A stretch of DNA of 64,000 nucleotides, from positions 1-64,000 of the forward strand of contig CAMHQP010000002.1 in NCBI GenBank assembly GCA_946187555.1, written 5' to 3'. Source of the stretch: an uncultured Bacteroidales bacterium. Its GTDB lineage: Bacteria; Bacteroidota; Bacteroidia; Bacteroidales; Paludibacteraceae. The translations under genes were made by a program, and so were the position numbers. The notes beneath the pieces were generated by a model. That model searched no databases. It had not been told where the DNA came from and saw nothing but the letters and a program-made list of their open reading frames with translations. This document shows positions 55,467-64,000 of this stretch, in pieces. Positions within the stretch are counted from its first letter, which is position 1; the number at the start of each line of letters is the position of its first letter.

Positions 55467-57092
55467 TTATTTCGTGGTTAACTCATTCAACGATTTCACC
55501 AGTTCCGGGTTATACGACGTCTCGGAAGACGGGATTGCGCACTGGTAATGCTCGTAATCGCTGAGGATATTGATCTCTGCCGAAGCACGAGAGATATGAT
55601 TCGTACCCAGGGAAACGGATTTGGTCAGACGACGCAACGTCTGCAAACCGTAACCTTCACCCCACATCTCGACACGCCAGTTGTAAATAAGCGCGTCTTT
55701 TATGCCGGTTGCAGTCAACCATGTAGTGAAATCTGCTACGGTCTTGCCGGTCAGCAGACGCTCCGAGCAGAGATCCGTGAGGTATTTCTCCGCGTTGGTG
55801 TTGTCGTTCAGACGGTATGCGGCTTCTGCAGCAATCAGGTACGCTACCTCAACACGCATAAACACATTGTCATCCAACCAGTTGCGGTCGATCTCGCTGT
55901 TCTTTACTGTGTGACGCGTTTTCGGGCAATAGAACTTGCCGTCTGGAGCGTAACTATAGGTCATCGTAGGCGCACGGAACCAATTGATACGGGCATCCCA
56001 AGCGGGGATTGCATTATACAACTTGCTGTCAATACCTTTAGTAGCACCCGCAGATGCATAGCCGTAACTGTGGATATCCACTTGACCAAAGAACGAAGCC
56101 AGACCCGTAGAGTTCTCTTCCGTCACTTCCTCGCCCCACATCCAGTTAGCAGCATTAATATCCGCAAAACCGGTCTCCGTCAAATCGGCTTGTTTCAAGA
56201 GGGGGAACTTGCCGCCGCTAATCACGTCGGTAGCCAAGTCATAGGCTACTTCATACGCATCCTGACCGTTATAAACTTTACCTCTCTCCGTACCTTGATT
56301 CAGCATAGAGTAGGCGAGCATAATACGTGCTACGTCGGCATTGATCTCCAATTTGGATCCGCGCTCTATTTTCTGCTCGAAGAAATCCATATAGTCGATT
56401 GCATCGAACAGATCCTCGTAGATACGGTCATACACTTCTTCTATGGTAGCCAGCGCCTCACCTTCCGTACCGGCTTTCAGTTCCGTCACCGTGTAGATAG
56501 GTACTGCCAATTCGACGTCCATCGTGCTTGCCAACTGATCCATCGGGTTGCAGAAATAGGTCAGCAGGTTGTCATAAGCCCATCCGCGGATAGCCAGCAG
56601 TTGTGCATAGTAATAACCCATCGTAGCCAATTCCTCGTCGTCCTTCGTAATCGTACCGGAAGCGCGAAGGTTCTGGATATCTTTCTCGTACTTCTCTGCT
56701 ACGAGCAGGCCTCGGTTAGCGAGGTTGATGATGTCATAGTAGTACGACCATAGGTAACTCGGGGTGCCTGCCAATACGTCAGAGTAGAACCAACCGCGCT
56801 CGTAATCTTCGAACCAACCATAACCGGAGATGGCCATGGCCATATCGCCGCACTGCATATCGCCGTACATGTCGATAGAACGCTCACCGAATATACTGTG
56901 GGAACCATACTGGTACAATCTGGAATAGATACCGTAAACACTTCCCGATAATTTCTCCATGTCGGTTAACCTGTTGAATTGTTCTTCCAACATCACTTCT
57001 CCTTCCGGATATTGAGTCAAGAGGCTGTCACCGCAAGAAGTCAAAGCCAATCCCAATACAAGGGTGGTAAACAGATATTGTATCTTTTTCAT
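55467..57092 (-). CDS. SusD/RagB-family lipoprotein
   Basis: Lipobox 'LTSC'; 'NRGLLVAEKYEKDI', 'IAAEAAYRLNDNTNAEKYLTDL'; pairs with SusC. Confidence 0.9.
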   Translation of the reverse strand: MKKIQYLFTTLVLGLALTSCGDSLLTQYPEGEVMLEEQFNRLTDMEKLSGSVYGIYSRLYQYGSHSIFGERSIDMYGDMQCGDMAMAISGYGWFEDYERGWFYSDVLAGTPSYLWSYYYDIINLANRGLLVAEKYEKDIQNLRASGTITKDDEELATMGYYYAQLLAIRGWAYDNLLTYFCNPMDQLASTMDVELAVPIYTVTELKAGTEGEALATIEEVYDRIYEDLFDAIDYMDFFEQKIERGSKLEINADVARIMLAYSMLNQGTERGKVYNGQDAYEVAYDLATDVISGGKFPLLKQADLTETGFADINAANWMWGEEVTEENSTGLASFFGQVDIHSYGYASAGATKGIDSKLYNAIPAWDARINWFRAPTMTYSYAPDGKFYCPKTRHTVKNSEIDRNWLDDNVFMRVEVAYLIAAEAAYRLNDNTNAEKYLTDLCSERLLTGKTVADFTTWLTATGIKDALIYNWRVEMWGEGYGLQTLRRLTKSVSLGTNHISRASAEINILSDYEHYQCAIPSSETSYNPELVKSLNELTTK

Positions 57093-57111
57093 ATTTTTTT
57101 CCTCCTATTTT

Positions 57112-60100
57112 TTAGAATTGAACTTTAATACCGCCCATAATAGTGGACTGAGGACTATAGTCAGCGTAGGAGTTGGTACCGCTGATGGACATCATCGGGT
57201 TGTAACCCTTACGTGCCGTAGCGATAGCCAGGTTGTCTCCTGCTACCCATACCTGCAACATGGTCAACTTGATTTTCTCGATCCATTTCTTCGGGAACTT
57301 GTAACCCAAGTTAATGTTATTCAGACTCAAGTAGCTGTTGCTGGTCAAGAAACGGTCACTGCTGATGTTAGAGTATTGGTCAGCACCGTTGCTCAAACGC
57401 GGGATGTCGGTATTGGTGTTGTTCTCCGTCCAGGAGTTCAACATATCCTTGTGCCAGTTCATCTTACCGATCTTGTCACTATGCATTAACAACATGTAGT
57501 TATTGTCATAGCCGTAACCACCGATACGATAGCTGCAGCTCACGCTCAGCGTGACACCATACGCCTCGAAGTCAAATCCGAAACCACCATCGAGATCCGG
57601 CATATAGCTCTTGCCGTTGTAGTTATAACCTGCATACTCGGATTCCGTACCCGAAACGGAGTGTTTCTGGATATTTGCATCCGGGTGCTTTTGCTGATAC
57701 TCATATACCGAGAGGATGTAGTTGTCGCCGGTCTTGCCGTCTGCAATCAACTCTGCTTTGGTAGTACCGAAACCACCCTTGTTGGCATCGTAGTATGCGG
57801 TATAAACAGCTTGACCTTTCTCGTCCACACCTTCATAATGACGCATATAATAGTCTGCCGTAGAGTGACCTAACGCCATACCGCCGTTCATAACCATACG
57901 TTTCGGAGTACCGTCCTCGTTATAGCCGTCAATAGGCATCAAAAGCATCTTGTTGCGGTAGAAACCACCGTTCAAACGAACATCTAACTTGATATTACGC
58001 ATATCGATGGCGTGTGCTTTGAGGTCAAACTCGAAACCTTGGTTCTCCATCGCTGCATCGTTTACGTAGTAACCGCTATAACCGAGCGAAGGAGCTACAT
58101 AACGCGGACAGAGCATGTTATCCGTCTTCTTGTAGAAATAATCCAACTCTACATCGAGGTACTTGCTGATACTCAACTCCAGACCGAGGTCCAATTGGCT
58201 CGTACGCTCCCAAGTTAGATCCGGATTACCTCTATAGCTCCAAGGATAACCCTTGTCACCGTTGACGTTGAAGATACCGTATTTGTCAGAGAACAACATG
58301 TCTCCCACTTCCTGGTTACCCAGCACACCCCAACTCAGACGCAACTTACCGTTTTTCATCCAATCGGCTGCCTCCGTACCTTCCATGAAGTGCTCGTTGG
58401 TGAAGTTCCATGCACCACCGACAGAACCGAAGTGACCCCAACGGTGACCTTTAGCGAACTTAGACGAACCATCAGCACGATAGTTGGCCGTGATCAGATA
58501 ACGGTTGTCGTACTCATAAGTAGCCGTTGCCAGAGCAGACTCCAGCGTGCTCGTACGGGCATAACCGCCGACACCGCTCATACTAACACCGTTACTCAAC
58601 TCAACGATATTGTCCTCTACGATGTTCTTTGTACTACCGTATTGTACGTTATAGTTGAAATACGTGGTCTCGTGACCGGCCATAACGCGGATCGAGTGCT
58701 CGTTGAACGTCTTCGTGTACTCTAACAACTGGTTGCTCGTAACGGCCAGGTAGTTAACCTGCGTGTTGTGGATACGACCAAGACCGGCTGCATCACCATA
58801 ATACTTGTTCGTCAACTCGTTGGAGCGATCATTCAAGTATTGTGCACCGAGGTTAACGGTGAATTTCAGACCTTCGTAGAGCTTGAACTCTAAGAAAGCA
58901 CTGGCTACCGTCTGGTGACGTTTGGTTATTTTCTTATCAAACTGCAATGCACCGGCAGGGTTGATACCCCAAGAGTACAAACGACCCGTTCCGTCACCCG
59001 GAACACGAGCATCTCCATAGTCATACATATACTTGCCCGTCAACGGATCGATGACAATCGAACCATCGGCATTGTGTACATATACCGGATAGATAGGCGG
59101 AGTCTGCTGGAGGAACAAGAAACCGTTATTAGCGGCTGCATCGTCCTGAACAGGGTCATTAGCCTGAGCATACGCATATTGGATGTTCAAACCACCCTTC
59201 AACCATTTCTTCGCCTGATAGTTCACATTGGCACGCGTGTTGAAACGCTGGAAGTCGGAATTCAGATAATAACCTTCATCCTTCAAATAACCAAAACTGG
59301 TATAGTAGTTCAGTTTTTCGCTACCACCGCTGATCTTAGCCGTTGCTTCAAATTTCAAACCGTTATGGAACAATGCATCTTCCCATTTCTCCATGTTTTG
59401 ATAAGCCGGCAAACGACTTACGTTGGGGTTGAAATACGGACGTACCACACCATTCGTGTACGGCTCAATAAGCGTCTCACCGGTTGCCGGTTTTTCCCAC
59501 AGGTTATAAGTTGCAGGAAGTCCGTCAGAACTGAACAATTTCGAGTGAGCATCGTTGATAGACGTCACCATGGACTTGTTATTGATACGCGATTGGTTGT
59601 ACAAACTCTGCCAGCAGAGTACCAGGTAATCTTCCGGCGTATCGATCACGTCGTACATCGGGAGCAGACGCATGTTGGCACCGGCCTTCACGTCAACGTC
59701 AATTTTTGCATCATCGCCGTTTGAACTACCTTTCTTGGTGGTAATCAAAACGACACCGTTCGCACCACGGCTACCGTACAACGACGTAGCGGTGGCATCT
59801 TTCAAAATAGTGGTCGATGCGATATCGCTCGGGTCAATTGAACTGATCGATGCTGCATCCAATGGAATACCATCTACTACGTAGAGCGGAGCACTGCTTG
59901 CGGAAAGTGAACCGATACCGCGAATACGGATAGCAGCCACAGTACCCGGCTGACCGCTCGAGGTGACAACCTGTACACCGGAAACCTCACCGGCCAAGGC
60001 CTTCGTGATATCCGACGGGTTCTTTTTCTCAATGTCCTCGGCTTTTACTGCCTGGGCTGAACCCGCATAGGCACCCTTCGCAACCGTACCGTAACCGGTA

Positions 60101-60405
60101 ACGACAACGTCTTGGAGCACTTGCGTGTCGTCAGACAGAACAATCCGCAGATTTTTGCCGGCTTCCACCTCACAGGCTTTCATACCGACGAATGTTACGA
60201 CCAGAGTCTTCACAGATTCCGGCACCTCCATCTCGAAATTACCGTCATAATCCGAGATCGTACCCTGTGTGGTTCCTTTCGCCTGGATGCTCGCGCCGAT
60301 AACGGGATCACCCTTCTCATCTACAACCACACCGCTTACTTGCTTCTCTGCGTACAAGCTCAAGCTTAGTACCGTCAGAAACAAAAGTGTAAAAATCTTC
60401 TTCAT
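57112..60405 (-). CDS. SusC/RagA-family TonB-linked outer-membrane protein
   Basis: Carboxypeptidase-D-like N-domain 'VSGVVVDEKGDPVIGASIQAKGTTQGTISDYDGNFEM'; plug 'IRIRGIGSLSASSAPLYVVDGIP'. Confidence 0.95.
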   Translation of the reverse strand: MKKIFTLLFLTVLSLSLYAEKQVSGVVVDEKGDPVIGASIQAKGTTQGTISDYDGNFEMEVPESVKTLVVTFVGMKACEVEAGKNLRIVLSDDTQVLQDVVVTGYGTVAKGAYAGSAQAVKAEDIEKKNPSDITKALAGEVSGVQVVTSSGQPGTVAAIRIRGIGSLSASSAPLYVVDGIPLDAASISSIDPSDIASTTILKDATATSLYGSRGANGVVLITTKKGSSNGDDAKIDVDVKAGANMRLLPMYDVIDTPEDYLVLCWQSLYNQSRINNKSMVTSINDAHSKLFSSDGLPATYNLWEKPATGETLIEPYTNGVVRPYFNPNVSRLPAYQNMEKWEDALFHNGLKFEATAKISGGSEKLNYYTSFGYLKDEGYYLNSDFQRFNTRANVNYQAKKWLKGGLNIQYAYAQANDPVQDDAAANNGFLFLQQTPPIYPVYVHNADGSIVIDPLTGKYMYDYGDARVPGDGTGRLYSWGINPAGALQFDKKITKRHQTVASAFLEFKLYEGLKFTVNLGAQYLNDRSNELTNKYYGDAAGLGRIHNTQVNYLAVTSNQLLEYTKTFNEHSIRVMAGHETTYFNYNVQYGSTKNIVEDNIVELSNGVSMSGVGGYARTSTLESALATATYEYDNRYLITANYRADGSSKFAKGHRWGHFGSVGGAWNFTNEHFMEGTEAADWMKNGKLRLSWGVLGNQEVGDMLFSDKYGIFNVNGDKGYPWSYRGNPDLTWERTSQLDLGLELSISKYLDVELDYFYKKTDNMLCPRYVAPSLGYSGYYVNDAAMENQGFEFDLKAHAIDMRNIKLDVRLNGGFYRNKMLLMPIDGYNEDGTPKRMVMNGGMALGHSTADYYMRHYEGVDEKGQAVYTAYYDANKGGFGTTKAELIADGKTGDNYILSVYEYQQKHPDANIQKHSVSGTESEYAGYNYNGKSYMPDLDGGFGFDFEAYGVTLSVSCSYRIGGYGYDNNYMLLMHSDKIGKMNWHKDMLNSWTENNTNTDIPRLSNGADQYSNISSDRFLTSNSYLSLNNINLGYKFPKKWIEKIKLTMLQVWVAGDNLAIATARKGYNPMMSISGTNSYADYSPQSTIMGGIKVQF

Positions 60406-60500
60406 TGTTAATTATGTTTGTTAATAATTTTTGCTCACTCTTCTTTCCGCGCGTATGTATAATAACGGAATACGCACACGCGCATAAACGAAAAATCGTG

Positions 60501-60508
60501 CAAAGGTA
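60501..60508 (-). promoter_or_regulatory. Promoter motif TACCTTTG for susC-susD operon
   Basis: CAAAGGTA on + strand ~95 nt upstream of susC. Confidence 0.6.
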
Positions 60509-60570
60509 CGACTTTTTTTTGATATGACCAAATAATTTAGGAAAAAAAACGCAAAAATCTACATTTTGTG

Positions 60571-61833
60571 TCACTCGTATGTCAAAATGCAACAATTTTC
60601 GACATAAAACAAGTCATTTGCTACGTCTAAGAGCTCTTTTGACGACGTTTGTGCAATTTTGGCAAACGTTTCCTGCCATTCCGGGGCGTAACCGCGATAC
60701 AAAACCGACTTGGCCAAGGCCAATGCACTATTCTCCTGATTTTGGGCACTAATGGCCAACTGACCCCGTAATTGTGCCAATGCATTATGCAGCGCTGTGT
60801 CGCTCAATTGAACGTCCATTAACTTGTCCAATTCCTTACGCACCAGCCCGACGCTGCGGCTGTAGTCCTCCGGATCACATGCCCAGTAAACGCACCAATA
60901 CCCCGTGTCACTTAAGGGCGTATAGGTCGATTCGACTGTATAAACGAGTCCTTTCGATTCCCGCAAACTCAGATTCAAACGGCTGTTCAGACTGCCGCCG
61001 CCCAGGATGTTATTGAGCAGAAATAGCGCCAACTGCTTCTCATGTCCCAGCGGGTACGCTCTGCCGCCTAACATGGCATGCACCTGGTGCGTGTGTTTTT
61101 TATAGTGCGCTTCGTGCTCATTTGTGAATGTATGTGGAACGTATGTTTGTCCTATGTTTAACCTATGTTTGTCGTTATTAGAATTTCCAGTAAGTCCGCC
61201 GAATTCCTTCTCTGCAATCTTGAACATTTTCTCCGGTTTCACATTTCCTTGACAGAAAACCACCATCCGCTCCGGCGTATAATGTTCCGCCATCCAACGC
61301 TTGGCAAACTCCGGCTTCGAAGAGATATGCCGCAAAGTCTTCTTGGTGCCTAAGATAGGCTGCGCAAGGCTGCTGCCGGAAAAAACAAGACTCTCAAAAT
61401 CGTCGTAAATCAGTTCACTCGGCTGGTCGTTATAACTCTCTATCTCGTCCAAGATCACCATCCGTTCCTTGTCCGTCTCTTCTTTCTTGAACGCCGGCTC
61501 CAGAATCATCTCCGCAATCAGATGCAAGGTCAACTGCACATGTTCTGCCAAAGTGGCTGCATAGAACGTCGTCTCCTCCTTCGTTGTGTAGGCATTCACC
61601 TCACCGCCGATACCTTCTATCGACTGAATGATCTGCCGTCCCGTATGGTGCGCTGTCCCCTTGAAAACACAATGCTCGATATAGTGCGCCATGCCGTTCT
61701 CTTCCGGCTTCTCATCCCGTGTGCCGGCACCCACCATCACGCCTACGTATGCCACCGGACTCGGCGTCCAGCGGTGCACGATTTTTACACCATTCGGCAA
61801 ATTATGATAAAAAGTTTGACTATTTTCTTGCAT
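60571..61833 (-). CDS. M16 (insulinase/pitrilysin-like) peptidase
   Basis: HxxEH 'MAHYIEHCVFKGT', 'IGGEVNAYTTKEETTFYA'. Confidence 0.92.
   Translation of the reverse strand: MQENSQTFYHNLPNGVKIVHRWTPSPVAYVGVMVGAGTRDEKPEENGMAHYIEHCVFKGTAHHTGRQIIQSIEGIGGEVNAYTTKEETTFYAATLAEHVQLTLHLIAEMILEPAFKKEETDKERMVILDEIESYNDQPSELIYDDFESLVFSGSSLAQPILGTKKTLRHISSKPEFAKRWMAEHYTPERMVVFCQGNVKPEKMFKIAEKEFGGLTGNSNNDKHRLNIGQTYVPHTFTNEHEAHYKKHTHQVHAMLGGRAYPLGHEKQLALFLLNNILGGGSLNSRLNLSLRESKGLVYTVESTYTPLSDTGYWCVYWACDPEDYSRSVGLVRKELDKLMDVQLSDTALHNALAQLRGQLAISAQNQENSALALAKSVLYRGYAPEWQETFAKIAQTSSKELLDVANDLFYVENCCILTYE
61130..61173. repeat. 11-bp tandem repeat (4 units) in M16 peptidase gene
   Basis: GTATGTGGAAC GTATGTTTGTC CTATGTTTAAC CTATGTTTGTC. 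Confidence 0.75.
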
Positions 61834-61850
61834 AATTCAATTTTTTGTTG

Positions 61851-61858
61851 TACTTTTG
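61851..61858 (+). promoter_or_regulatory. Promoter motif TACTTTTG for tRNA-Leu transcript
   Basis: TAnnTTTG ~112 nt upstream of the tRNA. Confidence 0.55.
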
Positions 61859-61872
61859 CAAAAATTTTTAAC

Positions 61873-61969
61873 TCGGGAGGACTTCGTGAGTCCGACCGAA
61901 GAGCGTAGAACACGACGTAGCGCTATTACGAGGGCTGTGCCCGAAGTCGCGCGAGTCGTAGTTTAAGCG
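61873..61969 (+). ncRNA. Structured leader upstream of tRNA-Leu containing hairpin element copy B and a second hairpin
   Basis: TCGG-GA-GGACT-TCGTG-AGTCC-GA-CCGA, then ACGAC..GCGC..GGGC-TGT-GCCC..GCGC..GTCGT. Confidence 0.5.
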
Positions 61970-61970
61970 A

Positions 61971-62052
61971 GCGGCATTGGCGGAATTGGTAGACGCGCCA
62001 GACTTAGGATCTGGTTCCTCACGGAGTGAAAGTTCGAGTCTTTTATGCCGCA
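61971..62052 (+). tRNA. tRNA-Leu (anticodon TAG)
   Basis: Acceptor GCGGCAT/ATGCCGC; anticodon arm CCAGA-CTTAGGA-TCTGG; long variable arm; T-loop TTCGAGT. Confidence 0.92.
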
Positions 62053-62056
62053 CATT

Positions 62057-62536
62057 ATGAAACGTATTCTCTTATATGCTGTCGTAGCGCTCGCCGCTAT
62101 ATCCCTCACTTCCTGTCTGGAGTCGAATAACCAAGCTACGCCTGTTATTCAGGCCGGCTATCTCACGCGTGTCAACGCCGCCGGCGTTTGCGATACCATC
62201 TCTTTCGCGGATACGCTTCAAGTGGCCGATACCCTGCGCGTACCTCTGGCGCTCTGGGGCGTGTATAATAATCTCACGACCTTCCAGGTCACGGCCGACA
62301 CTTCCGTCATCTCTTATCAACTGCTCAACGATTCCTCCTATCTGCATCTGCTCGATAAGAGTTCCGCTCCGGAGAAAGGCTATCTGCGTTTCCTCACCGG
62401 TTGTTTGCTCTTTGAGACGAACTTGCAGTATATACCCAAGAAAACAGGAGATTATGAGGTGCACTTGACGCTCGCTTCAGATGCCGGCGATAAATACTCA
62501 CCTCTCGAGGCCTATTTCGTGGTGCACATCCGCTAA
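62057..62536 (+). CDS. Hypothetical lipoprotein
   Basis: Lipobox 'ISLTSC'; start at MKRILLYAV rather than the tRNA-overlapping ATG 62045. Confidence 0.75.
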   Translation: MKRILLYAVVALAAISLTSCLESNNQATPVIQAGYLTRVNAAGVCDTISFADTLQVADTLRVPLALWGVYNNLTTFQVTADTSVISYQLLNDSSYLHLLDKSSAPEKGYLRFLTGCLLFETNLQYIPKKTGDYEVHLTLASDAGDKYSPLEAYFVVHIR

Positions 62537-62539
62537 CAC

Positions 62540-63331
62540 TTACAGTTTTTTTGCTTCTTGCCAAAGTGCTTCCATCTCCTCAAGGCTCATATCCTTGAGT
62601 TCTTTGCCTTGCTCCTTGGCCTTCGCCTCCACGTAATTGAAGCGTTTGATGAACTTCAGATTCGTCTGCTCTAACGCGTTGTCCGGTTTTAACTTATACA
62701 ATCGTGCGGCGTTAATCAGCGAAAACAAAATATCTCCGAACTCTTCGGTCATTCGTGCATCCGTAACCTGTAACCCGTCTCCCGTAACCTCTTTTTCAAA
62801 CTCCGCAATCTCCTCTTTCACCTTCGCCCATACATCCTCGCGTTGTTTCCAATCAAAGCCCACATTGGCCACCTTATCCTGTATCCGATAGGCCTTCACT
62901 AAACTCGGCAGACTATCCGGTATACCACCCAACACGGTCTTGTTGCCGCCTTTCTCCTTCAACTTAACCTGCTCCCACAGATGACTCACTTCCTCTGCAT
63001 TCGCGGCTGCCGCTTCGCCATACACATGCGGATGGCGGAAAATCAACTTGTCGCAGATTCGATTGCATACATCGGCAATATCGAAATCTGCCGTTTCGCT
63101 TCCCATCTTGGCGTAAAATACAACATGCAGCAGAACATCTCCGAGCTCTTTGCAGATCTCGTTCATATCGTGCCGACTAATCGCGGTCGCCAACTCGTAC
63201 GTCTCCTCGATCGTGTTCTGACGAAGACTGTCAAAAGTCTGTTTCCGATCCCATGGACATTTCTCCCGCAGGTCGTCCATGATATCCAACAACCGACCGA
63301 AAGCTTTCAGTTGTTCCTCTCTACTGCTCAT
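62540..63331 (-). CDS. mazG: Nucleoside triphosphate pyrophosphohydrolase
   Basis: 'LREKCPWDRKQTFDSLRQNTIEETYELATAI', 'ELGDVLLHVVFYAKM'. Confidence 0.94.
   Translation of the reverse strand: MSSREEQLKAFGRLLDIMDDLREKCPWDRKQTFDSLRQNTIEETYELATAISRHDMNEICKELGDVLLHVVFYAKMGSETADFDIADVCNRICDKLIFRHPHVYGEAAAANAEEVSHLWEQVKLKEKGGNKTVLGGIPDSLPSLVKAYRIQDKVANVGFDWKQREDVWAKVKEEIAEFEKEVTGDGLQVTDARMTEEFGDILFSLINAARLYKLKPDNALEQTNLKFIKRFNYVEAKAKEQGKELKDMSLEEMEALWQEAKKL
62763..62790. repeat. Heptamer array GTAACCT GTAACCC GTCTCCC GTAACCT (in mazG)
   Basis: Four units; peptide VTGDGLQVT. Confidence 0.8.
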
Positions 63332-64000
63332 AGGTATGCATCGTTAAATTGCCATGATGATCCAGTTTGGCGTATGTCCATTGTTTGAAACAATCGCCTA
63401 AAATCACCACACGACTGCCGCTCGCAATCTGCAGATCCAATTCGATATGCCGGTGACCGAAGATATAGTAGTCGCGGTGGTTCTGCTGTTTCTCCTGATC
63501 CTTGGCAAACAGCACCAACTCTTCCTTGTCCTCGCCTTTGTACGGGCAGGGATGAGCCAATTCCTTCAACCGACTCCGCTTCGCCCATTCATAACCGAAC
63601 TTATTGCCCCAACTCGGCGGCAGACTGCGGAAAAGCAGTTGCAGAGTAGGGTTCCGGAAGATCTCGCGCAGACGCATGAAACGTTTGATTTTCTTCTTCA
63701 CGTCCTTCGGATAGAGCGTCTCCCAGTTGCTCGGTAACAACCCGTCGCCATGCGCCAGATAAATCTGCTTACCATAACGGGAGATTGTGCACGGATCATA
63801 ATGAACCTCTGCACCTGTCAGTTTTTGCAAGCCACCGAACGTCCACAGGTCATGATTGCCGGTGAAGATATGTACGTGAATACCCTTTTTGATTAACTTA
63901 CGAATCTCTCGGCAGAAAGGATGGTATTGCCTTTTGCTCTTGTCACGGATGTAATACTCCATCCAGAAATCGAACATATCGCCCAACATGTAGATAGAGA
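63321..64000 (-). CDS. lpxH: UDP-2,3-diacylglucosamine pyrophosphatase-like phosphoesterase (5' truncated by window)
   Basis: 'MLGDMFDFWMEY', 'TGNHDLWTF', 'AHGDGL', 'FGHRHIELD'; frame open to the window edge. Confidence 0.85.
   Translation of the reverse strand, partial: SIYMLGDMFDFWMEYYIRDKSKRQYHPFCREIRKLIKKGIHVHIFTGNHDLWTFGGLQKLTGAEVHYDPCTISRYGKQIYLAHGDGLLPSNWETLYPKDVKKKIKRFMRLREIFRNPTLQLLFRSLPPSWGNKFGYEWAKRSRLKELAHPCPYKGEDKEELVLFAKDQEKQQNHRDYYIFGHRHIELDLQIASGSRVVILGDCFKQWTYAKLDHHGNLTMHTYEQ

Noticed and set aside
62045-62056. Lipoprotein start at ATG 62045
   Set aside because: Lies within the tRNA-Leu acceptor stem; MKRILLYAV at 62057 gives a normal lipoprotein signal.

Overview
This 64 kb chromosomal window looks like a Bacteroidales genome, based on SusC/SusD pairs, TAnnTTTG promoter motifs and a Bacteroidetes-type dcw cluster. 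Left part (1-19.8 kb): a galactomannan/glucomannan utilization locus. It holds the SusD C-terminus, two surface proteins built from a repeated beta-rich module, a 42-aa peptide, GH36, a GH26-GH5 double mannanase lipoprotein, GH3, a CE7-like esterase, GH130, a GPH symporter, an AGE/cellobiose 2-epimerase, ManA, GalK and an MFS transporter. 19.9-25.2 kb: an accessory island of small phage-like genes (HNH, holin-like, DUF5675-like, a 35-aa membrane peptide, a pair of ~129-aa paralogs), followed by a mostly non-coding segment with a 168-bp inverted repeat and strong RNA-like hairpins. 25.2-41 kb: C_GCAxxG_C_C protein, cysK, cysE, lpdA, a secreted endonuclease I, a 3362-aa surface protein and a small companion with a sorting-signal-like C-terminus. 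41-51 kb (minus): mraZ-rsmH-ftsL-ftsI-murE-mraY-murD-ftsW-murG. 51-64 kb: M6 protease, a BIG2-like lipoprotein, SusD, SusC, M16 protease, tRNA-Leu(UAG), a lipoprotein, mazG and partial lpxH. The most unusual signals are: (1) at least 17 short heptanucleotide tandem arrays, in several sequence families, that sit in-frame inside housekeeping genes or exactly fill stop-to-start gaps between genes; (2) a dispersed hairpin element with compensatory base changes between its two copies, one of them in the leader of tRNA-Leu; (3) a 168-bp inverted repeat whose arms each follow their own promoter-like motif; (4) a long multi-hairpin candidate ncRNA at ~24.92-25.06 kb; and (5) a shared ~25-aa C-terminal tail on five secreted proteins. 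All calls are from reading the sequence; no searches were run.
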